A stretch of 64,000 nt of DNA from J054 sp963850255 (GCA_963850255.1 CAWKLL010000028.1:1-64000), one strand, 5' to 3'; counted from the first letter of the stretch, positions 7,350-16,125 are shown. Program-made: numbers and translations. The notes: generated by a model from the sequence alone, not told the origin.

Positions 7350-8363
7350 CTAGTGAGATTCCTGCTGTTCCATCAGGTGACGTATTTGCTGAGGCACATC
7401 CTTTTCCACCTCGACCACTGCCACGTTAATCGCCTGGGCAAAGGCCACGTCATCTGCACCACCGTGACTCTTGATTACTATGCCATTAAGACCCACCAGA
7501 CTGGCGCCGTTGTATCGACGCGGATCGAGGCGGCGGCGCAGAGATCGCAATACCGGCAACGCGACTAAACCTGCCATGCGTCCGTACAGGCTGGCGCGAA
7601 ACTCGCGCTCAAGAAAATGCGAGACCAGGCGCGCGGTCCCCTCCATGGTCTTCAAGGCTACGTTGCCGCTGAAGCCGTCGCATACAATGACATCGGCGCG
7701 CTGATCCGGAATCGCGTCGCCCTCTACGAAGCCGATGTAGTGCAAGTCGCTGCTGGACAACAGTGCAGCTGCATCGCGAACAACATCGTTGCCCTTGATG
7801 TCCTCTTCGCCAATATTTAGCAGGCCAATACGCGGCGCTGCTATATTTTCAATATCGTGAACAACAACGGAACCCATAACGGCAAATTGAAATAACTGCT
7901 CTGCGCTGCAATCGGCATTTGCTCCCAGGTCCAGCATATAAGTACGACCATGCTTGGTCGGCACGATGGCCATAATGGCTGGCCGATCTATTCCTGGCAG
8001 CGTTTTAAGCACGAATCGGCTGGTCGCCATTAAAGCACCGGTATTACCGGCACTCACACAAGCATGCGCCTCGCCGCTTTTTACCAGGTTAATGGCCACG
8101 CGCATGGAGGAGTCTTTCTTTTTGCGCAGGGCATCAGCCGGCGGTTCAGCCATGGCGACAATTTCGCGGGCATCCTGGATGCGCAGACGCGCTATCGGAT
8201 AATTTAGTTCAGCCAGACCGGCTTTCAGCAATTCTTGCTTGCCGACCAGGATAATTTCCAGCGCGGGATGCTCGCGCAGTGAAGCAACGGCCGCCGGGAC
8301 AGCAACGTTGACGCCCTGGTCGCCGCCCATAGCATCCAGGGCGATGATGATTTTATTTCCCAA
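7350..8363 (-). CDS. plsX: Phosphate acyltransferase PlsX
   Basis: PlsX makes acyl-phosphate from acyl-ACP for phospholipid synthesis. The sequence shows IIIALDAMGGDQG at the N-terminus, VSAGNTGALMATS, and the later blocks MLDLGANADC and DGFSGNVALKTMEG typical of the family. No ATG is available. I chose a TTG at 8363 (337 residues), which places the AMGGD motif about ten residues from the N-terminus as in relatives. A TTG at 8393 would add ten residues. The gene lies between rpmF and fabH as in many bacteria. Confidence 0.95.
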   Translation of the reverse strand: MGNKIIIALDAMGGDQGVNVAVPAAVASLREHPALEIILVGKQELLKAGLAELNYPIARLRIQDAREIVAMAEPPADALRKKKDSSMRVAINLVKSGEAHACVSAGNTGALMATSRFVLKTLPGIDRPAIMAIVPTKHGRTYMLDLGANADCSAEQLFQFAVMGSVVVHDIENIAAPRIGLLNIGEEDIKGNDVVRDAAALLSSSDLHYIGFVEGDAIPDQRADVIVCDGFSGNVALKTMEGTARLVSHFLEREFRASLYGRMAGLVALPVLRSLRRRLDPRRYNGASLVGLNGIVIKSHGGADDVAFAQAINVAVVEVEKDVPQQIRHLMEQQESH

Positions 8364-8472
8364 TCGAGAACCCGTCTTCGAACGACGCCGCAAGCCCGCA
8401 GATCAGGCCCAGATTATGTCGCGCGGCCACATTGCAGGCCAGCCGCCCGGAGTCTGGCCGGGTGATAGGGAT

Positions 8473-8661
8473 TTACTCTAAGTCTTCGTCTGCGCTGGCC
8501 AAGACTTTACGGCCGCGATAGAAACCATCCGGGCTGACGTGATGTCGACGATGGGTCTCACCACTGGTGGGATCTACCGAGACAGCCGGCTGGGCCAGAG
8601 CATCGTGCGAACGGCGCATGCCGCGTCTGGATGGGGTTTTTCGACTCTTTTGAACTGCCAT
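8473..8661 (-). CDS. rpmF: 50S ribosomal protein L32
   Basis: A 62-residue basic protein beginning MAVQKSRKTPSRRGMRRSHD, the invariant L32 N-terminus, and containing SGETHRRHHVSPDGFYRGRKV. No zinc-binding CxxC pairs are present, so this is the zinc-free form usual in Proteobacteria. It sits between yceD and plsX in the conserved lipid/ribosome cluster. Confidence 0.98.
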   Translation of the reverse strand: MAVQKSRKTPSRRGMRRSHDALAQPAVSVDPTSGETHRRHHVSPDGFYRGRKVLASADEDLE

Positions 8662-8682
8662 CTGAATTCTCCTAAGCAGAGC

Positions 8683-9213
8683 TTAATTTTTGCTACCGGT
8701 TTTACCGCCGCCCTGCATCAGTGCAGCCAGCTCGGCAAACGGCCGGTCTGTGGGCTCAGCCGCATATTTGTCTGCCGACTGCGCCCCGCATTCCTGTCTA
8801 GATTCGTGCATCGCCGAGATCGGCAATGCGCTCAAAATCTCGTCCTCGACTACAGACAATAGCTGTAGCCCTGGCTCATCAACGACCACGCTGTCAAACG
8901 GATCAACCAGGCTCTCTACGTCGGCCTCACTAGCCAGTAAGTCCAGTTGCGATACGAGATCCAGTGGCCATTCCATTCTGTGCAAACAACGCTGGCAAAC
9001 CAGGCCAAGTCGCCCGGCGAACTCAAGTCGCAACAGCGGATGGCCATCAGCAGCTACAGACAATCCCACCTGCAGTTCCACTTCACCGGGATCATCAGCT
9101 ACCAGCATCTGCTTCAGACGCGGGAGTTGATCGGCCGCCAGGCGAAATTTTTCCTGGCTTCGCCGCTCAGCGAGTTCCTGTAATTGGCTGAACTCCAGGC
9201 GGTCGGTGAGCAT
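8683..9213 (-). CDS. yceD: YceD family protein (DUF177), large-subunit rRNA accumulation protein
   Basis: A 176-residue DUF177 protein. Family hallmarks are LVCQRCLHRMEWPL (a CxxC pair in the middle) and the acidic block DEILSALPISAMHE. In E. coli and plant chloroplasts members of this family affect 23S rRNA levels; the mechanism is unknown. It is the first gene of the rpmF-plsX-fabH operon. A strong sigma-70 promoter ends only about ten bases before its ATG, so the leader would be almost absent (see the promoter entry), unless a downstream start is used. Confidence 0.9.
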   Translation of the reverse strand: MLTDRLEFSQLQELAERRSQEKFRLAADQLPRLKQMLVADDPGEVELQVGLSVAADGHPLLRLEFAGRLGLVCQRCLHRMEWPLDLVSQLDLLASEADVESLVDPFDSVVVDEPGLQLLSVVEDEILSALPISAMHESRQECGAQSADKYAAEPTDRPFAELAALMQGGGKTGSKN

Positions 9214-9222
9214 AACCGGCGT

Positions 9223-9251
9223 ATAGTAGTGACCGTGTCCGATACTGTCAA
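9223..9251 (-). promoter_or_regulatory. Predicted sigma-70 promoter of the yceD-rpmF-plsX-fabH operon
   Basis: On the minus strand there is a perfect -35 TTGACA (9251-9246), an exact 17 bp spacer and TACTAT (9228-9223, four of six matches). The expected start point near 9216 leaves only two or three bases before the yceD ATG at 9213. Confidence 0.7.
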
Positions 9252-9289
9252 AATATCCCGGGTATTGAATAGCTTAAGGATTATCGACC

Positions 9290-9880
9290 ATGCCCCTGAC
9301 CGATTCGCCGGTGGCCGTGGCGCTGGCCTCCACCTCGCGCTACCGCCGGGCGCTACTGGAAAGACTGCTCAGCGACTTCCGGTGCCTTGACCCGGCCGTT
9401 GACGAAACACCGCTGGCCGGCGAATTGCCGGCAGCCCGAGCCATCCGCCTGGCCCGTCTGAAAGCTGAGGCCGGCGCGCGCATGGCCGCGGGCTGTATTG
9501 TCATCGGCAGCGATCAGGTGGCCAGCCTGGACCAGGAAATCCTGCGTAAACCCGGCAGTCACGCCCGCGCCGTAGCGCAGCTGGAAGCCTGTAACGGTCG
9601 CCATGTGGACTTTTATACCGCGGTCTGTGTGCTGCACGCCGGCCAAGCCAGCGAGCATCTTGACCACACCCAGGTGGTATTTCGCGACAGCGACGCGCAA
9701 CTCAGGCATGACTATTTGCTGCAGGAGCAGCCCTATGACTGCGCCGGCAGCTTCAAATCGGAAGGCCTCGGGGTCATCCTGATGGAGCGTATCGACAATC
9801 AGGACCCGACCGCCTTGCAGGGATTACCGCTGATCTGGCTGGCCCGCTGTCTACGCAATCTGGGCGCGGCGCTGCTATAG
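9290..9880 (+). CDS. Maf-family nucleotide pyrophosphatase, YceF type
   Basis: A 196-residue Maf/HAM1-like enzyme with the N-terminal motif ALASTSRYRRALLERL, the central VIGSDQVASLDQEIL containing the catalytic Asp, and KPGSHARAVAQLEACNGRHVDFYTAV. The SDQV and KPG forms and the gene position next to rluC and rpmF match the YceF subfamily, which hydrolyses 7-methyl-GTP, rather than dTTP/UTP-specific YhdE. An AAGGAT ribosome-binding site precedes the ATG. It is transcribed divergently from yceD and converges on rluC with a 6 bp gap. Confidence 0.92.
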   Translation: MPLTDSPVAVALASTSRYRRALLERLLSDFRCLDPAVDETPLAGELPAARAIRLARLKAEAGARMAAGCIVIGSDQVASLDQEILRKPGSHARAVAQLEACNGRHVDFYTAVCVLHAGQASEHLDHTQVVFRDSDAQLRHDYLLQEQPYDCAGSFKSEGLGVILMERIDNQDPTALQGLPLIWLARCLRNLGAALL

Positions 9881-9886
9881 CCAGCC

Positions 9887-10846
9887 TCAGGTCCGTTCAG
9901 CTGCAGCGATTCGCTCAAGCACCGCCTGCAGGTCCTCATCCAGGGGGCACTCCACCCGAATGACCTGGCCGCTTTCCGGGCTGTCGAAACTCAGTCGTTC
10001 CGCGTGCAGGAACAGTCGCTGCAGCCCAAAGCGCCGCGCTGCGCGCTCCGCTGCCACACCATAGCGCTGGTCACCCGCCACCGGGTGACCGATGGACTCG
10101 GCATGTACACGAATCTGATGCGTGCGGCCGGTCTCGATGACCACGTCGACCAAAGTCAGGCTGTGAAATCTGCGCCGCGGCGTAATCCGGCTGCGCGCAG
10201 GTTTGCCCGTTTCGTCAACCTGCACATGGCGCTCGCCGCCGCGACGCTGCGTGGTCAGCAGGGGGGCATCCACAAAACGTTCCGTGCCGCGCATCCGCCC
10301 ACACAGCAGGGCCTGGTATTGCTTGCGTACCAGGCCGTCGCGAAATTGCTCATGCATCTGGCGGAGTGCCGGCCGCCGCTTGGCAATCAGCAGGCAGCCG
10401 CTGGTTTCACGATCAAGTCGATGCACCAGTTCGAGAAATCTGGCCTGCGGGCGGGCCGCGCGCAGCAGCTCGATCGCCCCCCAACTGACGCCACTGCCAC
10501 CGTGCACCGCCAGGCCCGAAGGCTTGTTGAGGGCCAGAAAATCCTCATCCTCGTAGATCACCCGCTCGTTTAACCAGCCAATCTTGTCCGCCGGTGGCGC
10601 AGCCATGGCACCCGACTCCGACGGGTGATGCGGCGGGATTCGGAGCTCATCACCGGCCTGCAGGCGCCGGTCCGGGCGCGCCCGGCCGCCATTCACACGG
10701 ACCTCGCCGGAGCGAATCATGCGGTAAATGCGCGGTTTTGGCAGACCCTTCAAAATCGCCATCAGGTAGTTATCCAGCCGCCGTCCAGCCTCGTCAGCAG
10801 GGACTTTCTGGAGGCGGGCCTTGGACTTAACGAGGGTTTTTGTCAT
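9887..10846 (-). CDS. rluC: 23S rRNA pseudouridine synthase RluC
   Basis: A 319-residue RluA-family enzyme. An N-terminal S4 RNA-binding domain (AGRRLDNYLMAILKGLPKPRIYRMIRSGEVRVNGGRA split over residues 20-55) is followed by the synthase domain. The catalytic Asp lies in HRLDRETSGCLL, with KQYQALLCG and GRTHQIRVHAESIGHPVAGD downstream. In E. coli RluC modifies U955, U2504 and U2580. It is divergent from rne, as in many gammaproteobacteria, which supports RluC over RluD. Confidence 0.94.
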   Translation of the reverse strand: MTKTLVKSKARLQKVPADEAGRRLDNYLMAILKGLPKPRIYRMIRSGEVRVNGGRARPDRRLQAGDELRIPPHHPSESGAMAAPPADKIGWLNERVIYEDEDFLALNKPSGLAVHGGSGVSWGAIELLRAARPQARFLELVHRLDRETSGCLLIAKRRPALRQMHEQFRDGLVRKQYQALLCGRMRGTERFVDAPLLTTQRRGGERHVQVDETGKPARSRITPRRRFHSLTLVDVVIETGRTHQIRVHAESIGHPVAGDQRYGVAAERAARRFGLQRLFLHAERLSFDSPESGQVIRVECPLDEDLQAVLERIAAAERT

Positions 10847-10866
10847 GAGGGACCGGAGCTTATGGA

Positions 10867-10895
10867 TTGCTGCTGAGTGAAGGCACTGCTATATT
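10867..10895 (+). promoter_or_regulatory. Predicted sigma-70 promoter of rne
   Basis: TTGCTG (10867-10872), a 17 bp spacer and TATATT (10890-10895) match a sigma-70 promoter. Initiation near 10902 would give a leader of about 333 nt before rne, similar in scale to the long leader of E. coli rne. Confidence 0.65.
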
Positions 10896-10900
10896 GGACT

Positions 10901-11234
10901 GCGGCGACATGCGTCGCCCGTTCGTTCCGCCGTGGCGGGACGCATAGTTTACTGCGATCGCCCGAGGCGGTCGCGCCAGGTCAGGCCTGCTAGGCAGGCT
11001 ATCAACCGGGCACCTGGGGCAAGGATAGGACTTTTACTGTCTCATCCCATAATTCACTTCTGAAGGATCCGCGACCGATGAAAGCGGCCAGCCAGTCTGG
11101 ACTCAATATCGAAGACGCTCTAGCAGCACGGGTACGATCCCGCGAGTTCATCGCGGGCGCCAGCTGCCACATCGGCAATTTGCCCCTTCAGCTTTGCCTG
11201 CCCAGGGCCCTCGCACAGAAAAAGTACGGGGCTT
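10901..11234 (+). ncRNA. Structured 5' leader of rne (probable autoregulatory UTR)
   Basis: This gene-free stretch begins at the predicted rne start point and holds four consecutive perfect or near-perfect stem-loops within 100 nt. They lie at 10903-10918 (6 bp stem, 4 nt loop), 10925-10940 (about 7 bp), 10954-10974 (9 bp stem, 3 nt loop) and 10985-10999 (6 bp). A further 7 bp hairpin is at 11139-11157. In E. coli a long rne leader with hairpins mediates feedback cleavage by RNase E. The same role here is inferred from position and structure, not from sequence similarity. Confidence 0.55.
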
Positions 11235-13784
11235 ATGAAGAGAATGCTCGTCAACGCAACTCAGGAAGAAGAGTTGCGCGTCGCAATGGTCGATGGCCAG
11301 AGGCTTTACGACCTAGACATCGAAGCCGCTTCCAGCGCGCAGAAAAAGGCCAATATCTACAAAGGCCGCATAACACGCATCGAGCCTAGTCTCGACGCTG
11401 CGTTTGTTGAATACGGCGCTGAACGACACGGATTTCTGCCGCTCAAGGAAATCTCGCGGGAATACTTCGTCCGCGAACCGGCCGAAGGCCAGCGCATCAA
11501 CATCCGCGATGTTCTCAAGGAAGGCCAGGACATTGTTGTCCAGGTTGACAAGGAAGAACGCGGCAGCAAGGGCGCCGCCCTGACAACGTTTATCAGCCTG
11601 GCCGGCCGTTTCATCGTCCTGATGCCCAATAACCCTCGGGCTGGCGGCGTTTCCCGACGCATTACCGGCGAAGATCGCGACCTGGTTCGTGACGCGCTCG
11701 GCGCACTGGATATCGAAGACGGCATGGGCGTAATCGTGCGCACTGCCGGTGTCGGCCGTAGCGACGAAGAATTGAACTGGGACATGAACTACCTGCTGGG
11801 CATCTGGGAAGCCATCAAGCAGGCCGTGGTCACCCGCGATGCGCCGTCACTGATCTTCCAGGACAGTAACGCGATTATTCGCGCCCTCCGCGACCACCTG
11901 AATTCCGACATCGGCGAAATATTGATCGATGACGGAGATTGCCATGAAGAAGCCAGGGAGTTCATGTCGCGTGCGATGCCGCATAACCTGCGCAAGCTAA
12001 AGCTGTACGAAGATCCGGTGCCGCTGTTTATGCGTTACCAGATTGAGAGCCAGATCGAGTCGGCGTTTGCACATACAGTGCAGCTACCCTCTGGCGGCAG
12101 CATCGTGATCGATCACACAGAGGCTTTGGTATCGATTGATATCAACTCAGCTCGCGCCACCAAAGGTGGCGATATCGAGGCCACTGCAGTGGCCACTAAC
12201 CTCGAGGCCGCAGACGAGGTCGCCCGTCAATGCCGGCTCCGTGACCTGGGTGGCTTGCTGGTAATTGACTTCATCGACATGGGGCCGCAGAAAAATCAGC
12301 GCGACGTAGAGACGCGGCTGCGGGATGCCGTACGTGCAGACCGTGCACGCGTGCAAATCGGGCGAATCTCGCGCTTTGGGCTACTGGAAATGTCGCGCCA
12401 GCGACTAAGACCTTCCCTGGGGGAATCGGCCCACCAGGTTTGCCCACGCTGCAACGGCATCGGAAAAGTTCGCAGCGTAGAGTCTCTAGCCCTTTCTATA
12501 CTGCGCCTGATCGGCGAAGAGACACGCAAGGACCGAACCGCCAAGGTGGTCGCCCAGCTGCCAATAGACGTGGCCACTTACCTGCTAAATGAAAAACGCG
12601 ACTGGATCAGCCGCATTGAGGAACGCGAATCCGTTGGCGTAATGCTGATCGCCAATCCAGACCTGGAAACACCTAACTACTCAATCCGTCGCGTTCGCGA
12701 TGACCAGACGGTATTGCCCGAAAATACCGGTTCCAGCTATCAACTGCGTGACGTCGCCGAAGACGAGGCGCTACAGTCGGCCACCGCACCGCGACCCAAG
12801 ACCGAGGTACCTGCGGTTACGGTGGTCGCACCAGCTGCTCCGCCACCGCCGCCACCACCGCCGGCAGAACCGGCTACGGTGGAGCCATCCAAACCCGGCA
12901 TATTCGTGCGCCTGTGGCGCGCCTTGTTCGGCCGTGGCGAAGAAGTAGCAGAGCCAGCCAAACCGGCGCCCCGTCGCAGCCGCAGCCCACAACAACGTAC
13001 CGGGGGTTCGCGCCAGCGCAGTGAATCGCAATCCCGCGGCAACCGGGAACGCCCGGGTAATCAGCCGCGCGGCCGAGGCCGAGGACAAGCGCGTAACCGC
13101 AAGCGGCGCAGCGATGAAGCCCCTGGCGAAGCCGCAGAGAACAAACAGGCTGGCGACAATCGGTCCAGACAGGCTGAACAACCCGCGGCCAAGCCAGCTT
13201 CGGCAAAGTCGTCAGAGCCGTCAAAGCAGGCTCAGCCGGCCCGTGAAGGCGGACCAAAGCCGCGTCGGCGGCGCCGACGCCGCGGCGGCGGTGGTGGCGA
13301 AAACCGCAATAGCGGCAACAACAACCAGGCCGGTGAGAATCAACAGCCAGAGTCCAAGCCAGCCGCTGATGCCCCGCAACAGAAAAACATACAGAGCGCT
13401 GCGCCCGCTGTTAGTGAGCCGAAGCCTTCCTCCGGCGGCAGCCCGGTAAAGGCTGATACGGCTGGCAGTCCGCACGAGGCGACCCAGCCCAATGCCGTCA
13501 ACAAACCGCGCGCCAGAACGGATACTGCTGCCAAGCCGGCGCCCGCAAGGCCCGAGCCCGCAGCCGCCCAGCCGGCGGTAGCGTCCAGCAACAGCGCTGC
13601 TGCGGCGAAACCAGCAACTGGGGCTGCTCCGCCTCAGTCAGGTTCGCAGCCCCAGGGCAATGATCGACTGTTGCCCTTCGAGAAAGCCATGCAAGGCAGC
13701 GGCAGCGCAGACAAAGGCAAGAACTTCAAAGTCTGGTCTTCGGACGCAGACAATGATGTTCCCGGCAAAGGGGACAAGAGCTAG
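11235..13784 (+). CDS. rne: Ribonuclease E
   Basis: An 849-residue RNase E, the central endoribonuclease of mRNA decay and rRNA/tRNA processing. It begins MKRMLVNATQEEELRVAMVD, nearly the E. coli N-terminus. The S1 domain spans roughly residues 38-120. Metal-binding Asp302 (SIDINSARATKGGD) and Asp345 (VIDFIDM) and the zinc-link CPRCNG (Cys403, Cys406) are intact. After residue 520 the protein is low-complexity. It includes a Pro-rich linker, a membrane-targeting amphipathic helix around residues 551-570 (PGIFVRLWRALFGRGEE), Arg-rich RNA-binding tracts and an Ala/Pro-rich tail ending near LLPFEKAMQGSG. It is shorter than the E. coli protein (1061 residues), so the degradosome scaffold may differ. 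Confidence 0.98.
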   Translation: MKRMLVNATQEEELRVAMVDGQRLYDLDIEAASSAQKKANIYKGRITRIEPSLDAAFVEYGAERHGFLPLKEISREYFVREPAEGQRINIRDVLKEGQDIVVQVDKEERGSKGAALTTFISLAGRFIVLMPNNPRAGGVSRRITGEDRDLVRDALGALDIEDGMGVIVRTAGVGRSDEELNWDMNYLLGIWEAIKQAVVTRDAPSLIFQDSNAIIRALRDHLNSDIGEILIDDGDCHEEAREFMSRAMPHNLRKLKLYEDPVPLFMRYQIESQIESAFAHTVQLPSGGSIVIDHTEALVSIDINSARATKGGDIEATAVATNLEAADEVARQCRLRDLGGLLVIDFIDMGPQKNQRDVETRLRDAVRADRARVQIGRISRFGLLEMSRQRLRPSLGESAHQVCPRCNGIGKVRSVESLALSILRLIGEETRKDRTAKVVAQLPIDVATYLLNEKRDWISRIEERESVGVMLIANPDLETPNYSIRRVRDDQTVLPENTGSSYQLRDVAEDEALQSATAPRPKTEVPAVTVVAPAAPPPPPPPPAEPATVEPSKPGIFVRLWRALFGRGEEVAEPAKPAPRRSRSPQQRTGGSRQRSESQSRGNRERPGNQPRGRGRGQARNRKRRSDEAPGEAAENKQAGDNRSRQAEQPAAKPASAKSSEPSKQAQPAREGGPKPRRRRRRRGGGGGENRNSGNNNQAGENQQPESKPAADAPQQKNIQSAAPAVSEPKPSSGGSPVKADTAGSPHEATQPNAVNKPRARTDTAAKPAPARPEPAAAQPAVASSNSAAAAKPATGAAPPQSGSQPQGNDRLLPFEKAMQGSGSADKGKNFKVWSSDADNDVPGKGDKS

Positions 13785-13785
13785 G

Positions 13786-13811
13786 CGAGAAGGACTAGCT
13801 AGTCCTTCTCG
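13786..13811. terminator. Perfect 26-bp palindrome between convergent rne and the phosphatase gene
   Basis: Thirteen bases (CGAGAAGGACTAG) are followed directly by their exact complement. The centre contains the phosphatase stop codon, and the left arm begins two bases after the rne stop. It could act as a bidirectional terminator or 3'-end stabilising stem, but there is no T-run on either side. Confidence 0.5.
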
Positions 13812-14326
13812 GCGCCGCTGACGCGTCGTTCCAGCTCCGGCAACAGCCCTTGGAGGATTGCTTCCTCGACCATGTCGAGCACTCGCTCGAAGCCTGTTGC
13901 GCCGCCATAGTAGGGATCCGGTACCTCGCCACCGGCGCGCAGCGCTGAGAACTCCAGTAACAGGCAGGCTTTATGCTCAAGGCCGTCGGGAGCGAGTTCA
14001 AGCAAAAAATCGAGATTATCCTGATCCATTGCCAGGATCAGATCAAAAACTTCAAAGTCAGCGGCCTGAACCCGCCGAGCCTGTAAATCCTCGATCGGCA
14101 TTTCTCGGCGAGCGGCCGCAGCCTGTGCGCGCGGATCCGGCGACGAACCGACGTGGTAACTGTGTGTGCCGGCTGAATCAACATAAACCGTCCAATCGCC
14201 GGGATAGTCGGCAGCCCCCTTGCGCAACACAGCCTCGGCCAGCGGTGAGCGACAGATATTGCCCATGCAAACCATCAGTACCCTGATATCAGCCTGTTGC
14301 GGGTCAGGCATGCCAGCGCTTGCCAT
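13799..14326 (-). CDS. Low-molecular-weight protein-tyrosine phosphatase
   Basis: A 175-residue enzyme with the P-loop VLMVCMGNICRSPLAEAV (CX5R nucleophile signature) near residue 20 and the acid loop EVPDPYYGG containing the general-acid Asp. The family block DFDLILAMDxxN appears as FEVFDLILAMDQDNLDFL. The start is the ATG 7 bp after kdsB; an ATG five codons downstream is also possible. In gammaproteobacteria this gene commonly accompanies kdsB and lpxK; a role in dephosphorylating a bacterial tyrosine kinase is possible but not shown here. Confidence 0.92.
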   Translation of the reverse strand: MASAGMPDPQQADIRVLMVCMGNICRSPLAEAVLRKGAADYPGDWTVYVDSAGTHSYHVGSSPDPRAQAAAARREMPIEDLQARRVQAADFEVFDLILAMDQDNLDFLLELAPDGLEHKACLLLEFSALRAGGEVPDPYYGGATGFERVLDMVEEAILQGLLPELERRVSGAEKD

Positions 14327-14333
14327 ATCGGTT

Positions 14334-15083
14334 TTATTCTGCAGCCGCGAGGAACGCAGCTGCCTTGTGAATGTCTTCAGGCGTGTCCACATCCGGACCA
14401 TGTGCCTCCGTTGCTGTCGCGACGCGTATTTCCATGCCTAGCCAGAGCGCTCTGAGCTGCTCCAGCTTTTCCGTTTTTTCAAGATAGCATGGCGGTGTGC
14501 TGGTTAACCGCTGTAAAGCGGATACGCGATAGGCGTATATCCCTAAGTGACGGCGTGCCTGTGCAGGCACAAGCCGATCAGCATGGCCAACAGACGGGAT
14601 CGCGCAACGGCTGAAATACAGGGCACGGCCCTCCTGATCGGTAACCAGCTTGACCACATTGATATCGTTGAAGGCCAAAGGCTCGTGCAGCGGCACACAA
14701 AGCGTGGCGATATCTGCGCTGGAGAATTGTTCCAGCAAAGCAGCCACCTGGCCGACGCTGGACGGTGGTGTACAGGGTGCATCGCCCTGCAAATTGACGA
14801 CAATATCGTCTGCCTGCCAAGCGCGTCGTGCCGCCACCTCAGCGGCTCTGTCAGTACCCGAGGGGTGACTGGCAGCAGTCATTTCAACCTCGGCACCAAA
14901 GGCCGACGCCGCTTCTGCTATACGCTCGTCATCTGTCGCAATTATGACTTCGCTGGCGCCTGCGCCGAGCGCAGCAGCATGTACGCGGGACAACATTGAG
15001 CGGCCGGCAATTTCCGCCAGTGGCTTGCCGGGAAATCGACTGGACGCATAACGCGCAGGAATCACTACTCGAAAATCGGCCAT
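14334..15083 (-). CDS. kdsB: 3-deoxy-manno-octulosonate cytidylyltransferase (CMP-KDO synthetase)
   Basis: A 249-residue KdsB that activates KDO for lipid A glycosylation. It shows FRVVIPARYASSRFPGKPL at the N-terminus, then IIATDDERI, SGTDRAAEVA, VVNLQGDAP and HLGIYAYR, all standard nucleotidyltransferase motifs. The chosen ATG (MADFRV) follows the lpxK stop by one base pair; an upstream frame extension lies inside lpxK. It is part of msbA-lpxK-kdsB, which links lipid A transport, 4'-phosphorylation and KDO supply. Confidence 0.97.
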   Translation of the reverse strand: MADFRVVIPARYASSRFPGKPLAEIAGRSMLSRVHAAALGAGASEVIIATDDERIAEAASAFGAEVEMTAASHPSGTDRAAEVAARRAWQADDIVVNLQGDAPCTPPSSVGQVAALLEQFSSADIATLCVPLHEPLAFNDINVVKLVTDQEGRALYFSRCAIPSVGHADRLVPAQARRHLGIYAYRVSALQRLTSTPPCYLEKTEKLEQLRALWLGMEIRVATATEAHGPDVDTPEDIHKAAAFLAAAE

Positions 15084-15084
15084 C

Positions 15085-16125
15085 TCAGGCTCCCCGACTG
15101 ACTGACGACAACGCGGCGCGAGCAGCCTGCGGCGGCCATAGCCTGGCAAGCTGTTCTTGCAGAGATGCCAGCGCTACCGCCGACAGTTCGACCTTTACGG
15201 GCAGATACCAGGCGTCGATATCCGCATCCGGCGGATATTTTACGGCGTCTTTCTCGGTCATCAGAATCGGTTGCGCGGATTCCCGGCTCAAGGCTTGCAG
15301 ATCAGTGCGACCGTGATCCGGAATCTCGACCGGCATCGGTTCAATGCCCGCATCACGAAGGCTGTCATAAAAGCGTTGCGGGTTGCCGATACCGGCGACT
15401 GCCCAGACTCGCTGACCCGAAAAATGCGCCAGCGGCAGACGTCGACCATCGCCAAGATTGGTCAAATCTTCGGCCCGCAGTGTGAAGCCGACGCCCTGTT
15501 GGGGTGCCGGATCTCCGTTGATAAACAGCAGATCGACCTCGGCCAGTCGCGCCGGCGGTTCGCGCAGGGGCCCGGCCGGCAGCAGGCAGCCGTTACCGAT
15601 CATGCGCCCGGCATCCAGCACGGCAAATTCCAGATCGCGCTGTAAACGATAGTGCTGCAAACCGTCGTCAGACACGATGCAACTGGCGCCGGCAACCACA
15701 AGTGCTTTAGCCGCGGCAACCCGGTCGCTCCCGACACAAACCGGAAGCCCGGTCTGACGCGCCAGCATCAAAGGTTCGTCACCGACTAACTCGGCGCTAT
15801 CGCTGAGCCTGACCAGATGCGGGCCTTGCCCCACCTGGCCACCATAGCCGCGACTGACAACACCAGGCTGGCGACCCTGAGCAGCCAGATATTCTGCCAG
15901 CCAGGCGACTAGTGGTGTCTTGCCTGCGCCACCAACAGTAATGTTACCGACCACAATCACCGGTGCGCCGAGACTATGCTGTTGCAGCCAGCCACGAGCG
16001 TAAGCCCAGCGGCGCGCCGCCGCTGCCGCACCGAATAGTGCCGCTGCAGGACGCAACCAGTTCGTCAGTGGAGACTCGGTGTACCAGCTACTTTGCAGCG
16101 AATGCGAGAAATCACTCCGACTCAT
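15085..16125 (-). CDS. lpxK: Tetraacyldisaccharide 4'-kinase
   Basis: A 346-residue inner-membrane-associated kinase of lipid A synthesis. The P-loop is VVGNITVGGAGKTPLVAWL around residue 60, followed by VVSRGYGG and the family block SDDGLQHYRLQRDLEFAVLD. The substrate region ILMTEKDAVKYP is near the C-terminus. The start MSRSDFSHSL overlaps the end of msbA by 14 bp, suggesting coupling. Confidence 0.96.
   Translation of the reverse strand: MSRSDFSHSLQSSWYTESPLTNWLRPAAALFGAAAAARRWAYARGWLQQHSLGAPVIVVGNITVGGAGKTPLVAWLAEYLAAQGRQPGVVSRGYGGQVGQGPHLVRLSDSAELVGDEPLMLARQTGLPVCVGSDRVAAAKALVVAGASCIVSDDGLQHYRLQRDLEFAVLDAGRMIGNGCLLPAGPLREPPARLAEVDLLFINGDPAPQQGVGFTLRAEDLTNLGDGRRLPLAHFSGQRVWAVAGIGNPQRFYDSLRDAGIEPMPVEIPDHGRTDLQALSRESAQPILMTEKDAVKYPPDADIDAWYLPVKVELSAVALASLQEQLARLWPPQAARAALSSVSRGA

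Noticed and set aside
11078..11389. A 103-codon open frame in the rne leader overlapping the rne start, with an AAGGA-like site upstream
   Set aside because: It resembles no family, ends inside rne in another frame, and its basic composition fits a chance frame. A short leader peptide role cannot be excluded but is unsupported.
12840..13680. Low-complexity Pro-, Arg- and Ala-rich tracts resembling simple repeats
   Set aside because: They are coding sequence of the disordered RNase E C-terminal half, with no regular DNA repeat unit.
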